The notes under the pieces: model-generated
Seen by the model: only the letters and a program-made list of their open reading frames with translations
Databases searched by the model: none
Told to the model about the DNA's origin: nothing
Program-made: the position numbers and the translations under genes
In this document: positions 14,616 to 21,167 of the stretch, piece by piece
Layout of the letters: each line of letters opens with the position of its first letter
Numbering within the stretch: the first letter of the stretch is position 1
Virus record (IMG/VR): IMGVR_UViG_3300037247_000977
Coordinates: 1-33,625 of that record
Direction: 5' to 3' (one strand)
Origin: a virus
Length of the DNA: 33,625 nucleotides

Positions 14616-17536
14616 TGAGAACAGTTGCACCTCAGACATTGAGCTACTTGCAAAAGAACCATGGGACTGAGCCGATTTTGGTTCTTGGGGTCGAGTGGAC
14701 AGAGAACAGCCAAGAGGTTTTGTATTCGGATCAAAGGATTGAGGGCGCAAGTTACCCGCATCCAACAATCATTCAAGTAAGCGGCTTTGACACTGCGTTA
14801 ATGGTATCTGGCTCGGGCGATTCCCAGTCAATCAACGTGACTCTGGACGATGTTGACGGCCGGTTAAAATGGATCTTCAATAACCACGATATCCATAAAC
14901 GCCCAGTAAAAGTCTACCACCACTTTCGTGGTTTGAATCTCAATTACAAGTTCCTCATTTTCCAGGGCGAAATCAACAGTCCTGTCGTTTGGAATGAAGG
15001 CGAGCGACAGCTTTCTTTCACCATCTTGACACACACAGAAGATGCTGAGGTCGCCTTCTCGATGGAAGAGGGTGATTTCCCGAATATTCCGGATGATGCC
15101 TTGGGCAAGGTCTGGCCCCTTATCTTTGGACAAGTATGCAATATGCAGGCCGTCCAAGTTCGGGCTCCCCGGAAAGGCTATCTACTGAGTGGCGAAGGGT
15201 GGCATGATTTCACACTGCATCCACGCATCTGCCAAGCACGATACATTCAATGCCCGTCTATCGCCATCGGAGAAGTTACAATCATCACTCCTGGAGCCGA
15301 TGATACCTATCAAACTAATACTGCGATGGATTACGGCCCTGACCCTAATTGTGTCGATGATCGTTTTGAGACTCTTTGTGCTTTACTGGATCGTCTCGAC
15401 CAAGAGCTAAGTTACGAGCACAATCCTATAACTATTCGTGGCGGCGACAACTTCCCCCAGGGCGAGACTATCAAACTTAATGTGGATGATGCTCTATTGG
15501 AAGGCAGTTTCAGCGGCGAATCTTTCACCATTACAAGTAGGGAGCACCCAGATTATGCCGACTGGGAACATGACGAGTGTGTGCCAATTGCAGATCATTC
15601 CTACACTATTGGTGCATCACGATGGAACAGTAATTGGGACGTGACAGCTTCTGGCACTGCCTGGTATCGTAATGAGTTCCCTCTTGAGACATTAGCTGAT
15701 TGTGAGCCTGAAAGCGGTGTATTCCGTCAGCAACCGTCTGGCGGCTCCTCTGCGTCCTGGAAAGCTTACGAAGATATGGAAGCCGCAAGCTTCGTTTGGA
15801 AACCCGCAGGCTCCGAGGTATTTATGGAGGGTGAGGCTGAGATTCTGTACATCGTAAGTCTTATACCTGGAACAGTCGATAGTGTGGCTGCCTATAGACA
15901 GATGGCAACTGGTCGCAGCCTCTTGATGGAGGTTCCATCAGACTATTACACTGTCTATGAAACAGATTACGATGGCTACACCGTCGTAGAAATTGGCTTT
16001 GATAAGAGGCTATCTCTTTATGATTCAGATTGGAGTGATGACATTTATGTCTCCTTCACCTCAGATGAAGGTCCCAACCCCGTTGATACCATTGAATGGC
16101 TTCTGACTAAGTACACAAGCCTCACATTTGACTCAACGTCGTTTAATGATGTTAAGTCAAAGTTAGCTAATTACCCCTGCAACTTCTGGGTCAAGGATCG
16201 GAAGAATGTTTTGGACTTGGTTCACGACATTGCATATCAGAGTCGCTGCGCCGTGTATATCCGTAACAACATAATGTACATCAAGTACCTATCTGAAGAG
16301 CCGACTTCTGTCCGTACAATCACAGAAAGTGATATCGTTGCAGACACATTTGAGATACACTTAACAGAGACAGAGGATGTAGCTACAAAACACACTATTG
16401 ATTGGCAGAAGGCCGAGGCAGGCGTTGAGTCTACTGACGAGACAGATTTGAAGATTATTCTGAAGCACAATGTGTCTAAGTACGGGATTGCTGAAGAAAA
16501 TTGGGACTACTACTCGCAGAATACATTTGATACGATCTTGAAGTCAGCTACTTTCTGGTTGATTCGACGGGCCAACACCTGGAAGCGAGTAGAATTCGAT
16601 ACTCCATTATCCCAGTTGGACCTCGACATATTCGATTGCATCACATTAGATGTAGCACAGTTCTCTAGCAGTGCGATCAAAGTAGTCATTGAATCATCGA
16701 CGTATAATCCAGACTCGAACACAATACACTTTGAATGTTGGACCCCGGTGCTTGCAGGTACGGAAGAAGAGTACATCTTAGCGTGGCCTGCATATCAAGA
16801 CGCCGCAGTTAGATTCCCGCAGACAGAAGAAGAGTTGTATGCAGGCGCCGGGTATGACTTTGAAGTGACGCCTCCAATTGGGCACATTTTACGTAGTGGT
16901 TATCAAGACATTGGTGATGCTCCAGTTGTGATTGAGTCGGCGGGGGATCAGAATCCTTCTGATTTAGATGACACTTTCCCGACCGTCACTTGCGAGCTAT
17001 CTGACACGATGGACGTTGAAGAGGATGACCCAGCGTTTACAGCCCTCAAACTAGCCAGGAATACACGCAGTAGCCTCGCTGAGAACCAGCAAAGCCCCTC
17101 ACCGCCTAGTAACGATGACAAGAAGAAGCCCAGGAGAGTATGTGGCCTCCCTGTGTATGGCGCTGGCTGCCTATACGAGGTCTATGTGACGTATGTTTAC
17201 GTCATCAGCATTACTTCCGGCAGAATTCTTGGCGGCTGTGCTGGCGGTCCGTGTACGCGATTTGGGTGTGGTAATGTCTGTACGAGTACCTTCTCAGGTA
17301 TGTGCCATACTTTTGGTGCTGCTTTCTCGGCCTCGCTGTTCATACAGAATAAGCGAGTAGAGATTAACGCCTTGCGCGAGGGCTGTGGCTATTGTGTCGG
17401 GGGCACATACCCTTATATGGTAGGAACACCAAAAACAGTTGAAGACCCTTCAGCCCCTTGGGATGTTTGTAGGCCACTACCAGGGGACCCATCTGAACCT
17501 AATCAAGGCGAACCATTTGCACCATCGCCAGTGTAA
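14615..17536 (+). CDS. Tail tip / baseplate hub protein
   Basis: The 973-residue product is the largest after the tape measure and follows the distal-tail-like gene, where the tail-tip attachment protein is expected. The first half has hub-like features: V-L-G-V-E-W, a beta-rich segment with I-N-V-T-L-D-D-V-D-G-R-L-K, V-W-P-L-I-F-G-Q-V and later N-P-V-D-T-I-E-W-L-L-T-K-Y with V-L-D-L-V-H-D-I-A-Y-Q-S. From about residue 830 a linker S-P-S-P-P-S-N-D leads into a basic patch and a Cys-rich domain with about ten cysteines, many in G-G-C/C-G contexts, then a proline-rich end. The Cys-rich tail could bind metal or be disulphide-bonded and may contact the host; this is inference. Confidence 0.65.
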   Translation: MRTVAPQTLSYLQKNHGTEPILVLGVEWTENSQEVLYSDQRIEGASYPHPTIIQVSGFDTALMVSGSGDSQSINVTLDDVDGRLKWIFNNHDIHKRPVKVYHHFRGLNLNYKFLIFQGEINSPVVWNEGERQLSFTILTHTEDAEVAFSMEEGDFPNIPDDALGKVWPLIFGQVCNMQAVQVRAPRKGYLLSGEGWHDFTLHPRICQARYIQCPSIAIGEVTIITPGADDTYQTNTAMDYGPDPNCVDDRFETLCALLDRLDQELSYEHNPITIRGGDNFPQGETIKLNVDDALLEGSFSGESFTITSREHPDYADWEHDECVPIADHSYTIGASRWNSNWDVTASGTAWYRNEFPLETLADCEPESGVFRQQPSGGSSASWKAYEDMEAASFVWKPAGSEVFMEGEAEILYIVSLIPGTVDSVAAYRQMATGRSLLMEVPSDYYTVYETDYDGYTVVEIGFDKRLSLYDSDWSDDIYVSFTSDEGPNPVDTIEWLLTKYTSLTFDSTSFNDVKSKLANYPCNFWVKDRKNVLDLVHDIAYQSRCAVYIRNNIMYIKYLSEEPTSVRTITESDIVADTFEIHLTETEDVATKHTIDWQKAEAGVESTDETDLKIILKHNVSKYGIAEENWDYYSQNTFDTILKSATFWLIRRANTWKRVEFDTPLSQLDLDIFDCITLDVAQFSSSAIKVVIESSTYNPDSNTIHFECWTPVLAGTEEEYILAWPAYQDAAVRFPQTEEELYAGAGYDFEVTPPIGHILRSGYQDIGDAPVVIESAGDQNPSDLDDTFPTVTCELSDTMDVEEDDPAFTALKLARNTRSSLAENQQSPSPPSNDDKKKPRRVCGLPVYGAGCLYEVYVTYVYVISITSGRILGGCAGGPCTRFGCGNVCTSTFSGMCHTFGAAFSASLFIQNKRVEINALREGCGYCVGGTYPYMVGTPKTVEDPSAPWDVCRPLPGDPSEPNQGEPFAPSPV

Positions 17537-17554
17537 GAGATTTGGAGAGAGAAA

Positions 17555-17932
17555 ATGGTGAAACGAATTTGTGAGTGGCAGGATGTGGTATTCGCGGTAA
17601 ATCTCAATGTTCATGTTTCAAGATGTGAACACAAAAATAGTGCGCGTTTTCTCGGCCCAGTTAATGAGGATATTTGTAAAGAATGTCCTTATAGACTTCC
17701 TATCAAAGGGACAGACCAATTAGCTGCTTCAATGATGGATGATGTCTATGGTATTGAGCCAGAAGGGCGGGCAGATACGTTGATCGAGACCTTGTTTAAC
17801 ACCCATTGCATGGGGTGTCCTCATTATGACAAGACCGATCATATGTGTAAAAGATTGTTGTGTGACCATGCGGTGCAGCTAAAAACCTTGATGAAGAGCC
17901 CCAGCATCCGTTGTCCAATGGAGCTATGGTAA
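17555..17932 (+). CDS. Cys-rich zinc-knuckle-like protein
   Basis: ATG 17555 is preceded by GGAGAG. The 125-residue product has cysteines in pairs: I-C-K-E-C-P-Y-R in the first half, then H-C-M-G-C-P-H-Y, C-K-R-L-L-C, and C-P-M-E-L-W at the very end. The C-terminal layout 'C..C..Y....C....C.......C-P..-W' is the same as in the next gene, so the two are related. This pattern is that of a small zinc-binding domain seen in phage tail-region proteins of unknown role. It lies directly after the tail tip and overlaps the next gene by one base (TAATG). Confidence 0.6.
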   Translation: MVKRICEWQDVVFAVNLNVHVSRCEHKNSARFLGPVNEDICKECPYRLPIKGTDQLAASMMDDVYGIEPEGRADTLIETLFNTHCMGCPHYDKTDHMCKRLLCDHAVQLKTLMKSPSIRCPMELW

Positions 17933-18756
17933 TGAAAAACCTCCCGTGCCAGAAACGCCGACGCGTTATTATTCGTAACAGAGATGGAAGTCAGGAGCAA
18001 GTATACCGCTGTGCAAACGGGCTTGTCAGTACGTACAGGAGTGACGTAGACGTGCCAACATGTGCAGGGTGCCCGCTTCGACGCCCTCTACTACAAATGA
18101 GCCCTGCCTGCAAGGAACACCCGCCCGCGAAGCCCACATGGCCTGAGCCTTACTACGGCGAGAATGATAATCTCATATACCCTTATCAGGAAGACGCTGA
18201 GCAACCACCTGTGCCGGCAGGGTATGCACGTAAGGGCGAGGCGGGACCTGATAGTTTCTGGTTCATAAACGAATGGGGCAAGTGTACCTACCGTCAAATG
18301 GTGAACCGGCGAACGCCTCGGGGTGACGTGCAGATCAATGCTTACTGCATGACACGGGCAGCTAAGAAAGTGGGCTGCGAGGACTGTGAGCAGTGCTTAG
18401 CCGATTTAGCCAAAGTCGGGGGTGATCTTGACAAGAAGACTGTTGAGGATAACGTCCCGATTCCAGAGCCAATGAAAGAAGAACTCGGTGAGGGCGCAAT
18501 CCCCCAGTTCCCTGGTGCTGGCGATATGATTGACAATTACTGGAAGGCAGTTAAGAAGTGGATTGCGGCGGGGCGACCAATTCGCGGCAACACAGAAGTG
18601 AAAAAGATTCACGAAGAATTCTGTTCCAGTTGCGATTGGTATGATGCTGATTCACAGCGTTGCAAAGGATGTGGTTGTCAAGTGAAGCCCAAGGGTATTG
18701 CTTTACTCAACAAGATCAAGATGGGTTCGGAGCATTGTCCAAGGTCGTTTTGGTAA
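17932..18756 (+). CDS. Cys-rich protein with C-terminal zinc-binding domain
   Basis: The 274-residue product starts at ATG 17932, overlapping the previous TAA and with GGAG eight bases upstream. It contains an early C-A-G-C-P pair, a middle C-E-D-C-E-Q-C cluster, and a C-terminal domain F-C-S-S-C-D-W-Y-D, R-C-K-G-C-G-C and H-C-P-R-S-F-W. The last domain matches a common phage zinc-ribbon-like module and resembles the end of the preceding protein. The middle part has no recognised domain. Context places it with tail genes, possibly as a tail-tip partner or assembly factor; the role is not known. Confidence 0.6.
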   Translation: MKNLPCQKRRRVIIRNRDGSQEQVYRCANGLVSTYRSDVDVPTCAGCPLRRPLLQMSPACKEHPPAKPTWPEPYYGENDNLIYPYQEDAEQPPVPAGYARKGEAGPDSFWFINEWGKCTYRQMVNRRTPRGDVQINAYCMTRAAKKVGCEDCEQCLADLAKVGGDLDKKTVEDNVPIPEPMKEELGEGAIPQFPGAGDMIDNYWKAVKKWIAAGRPIRGNTEVKKIHEEFCSSCDWYDADSQRCKGCGCQVKPKGIALLNKIKMGSEHCPRSFW

Positions 18757-18845
18757 ACCAACAGCAGGTTCGTGATATACTAATAGCTGGCAAGCAGGAA
18801 ACTGCGATAGTCAGGCGACCTGCTATTTACAAAGGAAGAGATACG

Positions 18846-18962
18846 ATGGGATGTTGTGGCGGGAATAAGAAGAAGAGAACCAAGAGGAACCCGGTCAGTC
18901 GGGGAATCAAGAAGATGACACGATCAGGTAAACGAAGAATGAGGCGGGCAAGTAAACACTAG
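18846..18962 (+). CDS. Very small basic protein starting M-G-C-C-G-G
   Basis: ATG 18846 is preceded by GGAAGAG at good spacing. The product is only 38 residues: M-G-C-C-G-G followed by a tail with about 15 Lys/Arg residues. Short proteins with this Cys-Cys-Gly-Gly opening occur in other phage tail regions, but their role is unknown; nucleic acid or membrane association through the basic tail is possible. Its stop shares the palindrome CTAG with the stop of the opposing exonuclease gene. A longer in-frame reading from 18660 has no ribosome site and overlaps the previous gene. Confidence 0.6.
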   Translation: MGCCGGNKKKRTKRNPVSRGIKKMTRSGKRRMRRASKH

Positions 18963-19597
18963 CTGCCAAACGCTTGAAGCATACGTCGATATAGTTCACC
19001 ACCCGCCCGTGCGTCACATAGTGCGTCATGGGCGTTTTCTATATCTATGCCGAACTTCGAGCACATTGAACCAAGGCCCATATAATTGAACGCTATGTCT
19101 TTCCCGTGATAGGCACACGCATCATTGATACTTATTGCAAACAGCATCGTGTCCCTCGGATGGAAATGGAACAATTGATTGAATGTCTCGATGCCGAGCC
19201 ACTGCATTAAGAAACCCCTCTCAAACGCATAGTTATGGGCAAGAGGTACTAGCTGCTTCTTATATGGCAAATTCAGCCTCGTCACCCACTCGTCAAATAG
19301 ATCAGCCGCTTTATCTTGGCTTGGAGCCTCGGCGATCAACTCATCAAGGTCAAGGCCATGGACCATTGTAGCTGTCCCTTCAGCCCTCTCTGGATGCCTC
19401 GGCGCAATATTCATGTAGAAGGGATTCAAGTCAGGCACGGGTTTGATCTCACTCGTGAGAGGCTGAACGCCAATCTGGATTATCTCATGGTAGCCTGCTA
19501 ACCGCCCAGTCGTCTCAACATCAACTGCGCAAAGCATATTACCATTCAGGTGCAAAAGACTATTGGGGATTGTCGGAAGATCAGGTTTCATTGTCAT
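18959..19597 (-). CDS. DEDDh 3'-5' exonuclease (DnaQ-like)
   Basis: The 212-residue product has the three exonuclease motifs: A-V-D-V-E-T-T-G near residue 24 (Exo I), H-N-Y-A-F-E-R-G-F-L in the middle (Exo II, with Glu in place of the more usual Asp) and H-D-A-L-C-D-A-R-A near the C-terminus (Exo III, H....D). DnaQ-type enzymes remove 3' nucleotides from DNA or RNA for proofreading or processing. ATG 19597 is chosen because GAGGT lies about six bases upstream; it overlaps the preceding gene by 17 bases. It is the last gene of the leftward replication block and could provide proofreading to the primase or a host polymerase. Confidence 0.85.
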   Translation of the reverse strand: MTMKPDLPTIPNSLLHLNGNMLCAVDVETTGRLAGYHEIIQIGVQPLTSEIKPVPDLNPFYMNIAPRHPERAEGTATMVHGLDLDELIAEAPSQDKAADLFDEWVTRLNLPYKKQLVPLAHNYAFERGFLMQWLGIETFNQLFHFHPRDTMLFAISINDACAYHGKDIAFNYMGLGSMCSKFGIDIENAHDALCDARAGGELYRRMLQAFGS

Positions 19598-19811
19598 AGT
19601 TATACCTCAAAAGATAGTGTGTCTGTTTCTTCTGCCCATAGCCGGGACCAACCTTTGTGAATCTGGCATTAGCCAAGGCTAAGCAGTTTCTATGAACATC
19701 TTCGACTGCTCCGCCAAAAAAGCTGAGCTTCCCTAATCCGCAATCAATAAGATTCTGCACATCAAACACTGCGGTTGAGTCAGCTAATGCATCGTGTATT
19801 GTAATGGCCAT
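19581..19811 (-). CDS. Small protein of unknown function
   Basis: The 76-residue product starts at ATG 19811 with GAGGTATAA directly upstream, almost the same ribosome leader as for the exonuclease gene that follows. It contains D-V-Q-N-L-I-D-C-G-L-G-K-L-S-F-F-G-G-A-V-E-D-V-H, a compact mixed alpha/beta pattern with one cysteine. It overlaps the exonuclease by 17 bases, so the two are probably translated together. No family was recognised. Confidence 0.65.
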   Translation of the reverse strand: MAITIHDALADSTAVFDVQNLIDCGLGKLSFFGGAVEDVHRNCLALANARFTKVGPGYGQKKQTHYLLRYNYDNET

Positions 19812-20277
19812 TTATACCTCATTCAATGTTGCAAATTCGCCGTGATATTTCTTAGCCGCCTCGTTGTGTACACGGGCGGCTTCATTCTTGTCATCGGAGA
19901 GGGCAAGATAAATTGACTTGCCTTGCGAATTTAGTCTAACTCGCCACTTACCTTGACATGCATCAACTCCGTGATATTTAGAGGTAGTCCCTTTTCGCTT
20001 AGTGACATTACATAAATTCTGGCAGTGCCGGGCGGACGAAGATTTTGTCGTCTGTTATCACATCTCTTGCGGTTTCTGTGGTCTGAATCCTCAAAATTCT
20101 TAAAGCCTTCCGCTCAAGAATTACACGGTGCATGAGAACTGTCGTCTGTTTCTTGTTTAAGGGGGCGTATTCATTACGAACAACATAACCACTATTACTG
20201 TAGTACCACTTCCACTGCACCAGATACTCGTAGTCGCACTCATCGACAAGTGCAAATTTACCCTGCGTTAGTGGCAT
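19812..20277 (-). pseudogene. Decayed HNH-AP2 homing endonuclease (two frameshifts)
   Basis: Starting at ATG 20277 the frame reads P-L-T-Q-G-K-F-A-L-V-D, Y-E-Y-L-V-Q-W-K-W-Y-Y and L-M-H-R-V-I-L-E-R-K, the standard opening of phage HNH-AP2 endonucleases. Near 20106 one base seems lost, because the next frame gives F-K-N-F-E-D-S-D-H-R-N-R, including the second part of the HNH site. Near 20030 a second shift occurs, after which a third frame gives Q-N-L-C-N-V-T-K and a full AP2 domain (K-Y-H-G-V, G-K-W-R-V-R-L, E-A-A-K-K-Y-H-G-E-F-A-T-L-N) to TAA 19812. The start overlaps the upstream gene by 20 bases. Sequencing error at short G/C runs cannot be excluded. Confidence 0.75.
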
Positions 20278-20713
20278 CTTCTTCGTCTTTATCTTTCCAT
20301 CCTTCCCCCGATTCCTCCCAATTTTTCGGTCGCTCATTCTCAGGCTTCCAGTCATCTTCAGCGAAATACCCCTTATTAGGAATGTCATCAGTAGGAATGC
20401 CGGAAATATCAACTTCCCCGATGACGGGCTTCTTAGGCGGCTGGCTCTGGCCGGGCTTAATGCCTTTCGGACAAAACATGTCCTTGGCGCACATTTCGAG
20501 CCATATCTTTGACGATTCACTTACGCCCTCGATATCGAATCGCCGCTTGTTTAACCACTCACGGTAAGCTTCGATGAGTCTATCATTCGGATACTGTCCG
20601 CCAATGACGAACGGTGTTCCTACTGAACCGATGTAAGCAATCAAATCACACAAAGCGACTCCGAGTAGTTTTCTCGTCGCTTCTTTGATTTCACGCATTC
20701 GCTCGTTCGGCAT
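20258..20713 (-). CDS. Protein of unknown function with acidic, proline-rich tail
   Basis: The 151-residue product has a helical N-terminal part (R-K-L-L-G-V-A-L-C-D-L-I-A-Y-I-G, L-I-E-A-Y-R-E-W-L-N-K-R) and a long disordered C-terminal half rich in Pro, Glu, Asp and Lys. ATG 20713 overlaps the upstream gene; ATG 20698, inside the stop of that gene, is an alternative start. It sits in the replication block between the diphosphohydrolase-like gene and the decayed endonuclease. No domain was recognised; the disordered acidic tail might bind a replication protein, which is speculation. Confidence 0.65.
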   Translation of the reverse strand: MPNERMREIKEATRKLLGVALCDLIAYIGSVGTPFVIGGQYPNDRLIEAYREWLNKRRFDIEGVSESSKIWLEMCAKDMFCPKGIKPGQSQPPKKPVIGEVDISGIPTDDIPNKGYFAEDDWKPENERPKNWEESGEGWKDKDEEDATNAG

Positions 20714-21167
20714 CTATCTTCGCCTTAATCTTAGGGTTTCTGTTCAGGAAGTCTTCCTCGTCGAATGTTTTGGCGAAATCGTCAAAAGCATCCGCAAAGT
20801 GTGTGATATCTTGAGAGGGTCTATCATCTCCGTCTTGGAAAGTATTGACATAGTGTCGAAGCATTAGCAGGTTGCAAATTACGCAGTCCAGGTGATGTTC
20901 TCCTGATTCTTCATCAATATCCTCGCCGAGCCAAAACCACTTACCCAGGTGTCGGAAGATACAGTCTAGCGGAACACTCCATGGCATCCCTTTCGCCCAG
21001 TTCCAAGATGCATACTTGAGCTTCCCCCCCATGAACACGCGGGCCGCACCGGCTAGGAGATGATAAGGTGCAAGCGTCATAGACACCTTGCCTTTGTTTG
21101 CTCGGGCACCAGAGCCTTTCGCACCACTATTTACATCCCCGACTGCCATATCTAGCTTCTTATTCAT
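20691..21167 (-). CDS. dATP/dGTP diphosphohydrolase-like protein (N-terminal-domain type)
   Basis: The 158-residue product has the core L-A-P-Y-H-L-L-A-G-A-A-R-V, G-G-K-L-K-Y-A-S-W-N-W, D-C-I-F-R-H-L-G-K-W and G-E-H-H-L-D-C-V-I-C-N-L-L-M-L. This matches the phage family named dATP/dGTP diphosphohydrolase N-terminal, an all-helical fold related to MazG-type enzymes that use acidic and His residues to bind metal. It probably acts on the nucleotide pool during replication. ATG 21167 is chosen because it overlaps the primase stop (ATGAATAA) with GGAGAG eight bases upstream; a start at 21206 would need a 47-base overlap. Substrate specificity cannot be read. Confidence 0.7.
   Translation of the reverse strand: MNKKLDMAVGDVNSGAKGSGARANKGKVSMTLAPYHLLAGAARVFMGGKLKYASWNWAKGMPWSVPLDCIFRHLGKWFWLGEDIDEESGEHHLDCVICNLLMLRHYVNTFQDGDDRPSQDITHFADAFDDFAKTFDEEDFLNRNPKIKAKIDAERANA

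Noticed and set aside
20008-20520. 170-codon leftward open frame overlapping two genes
   Set aside because: Its first half is out of frame with the real gene at 20258-20713; only the part after 20277 is meaningful, as the start of the decayed HNH gene.
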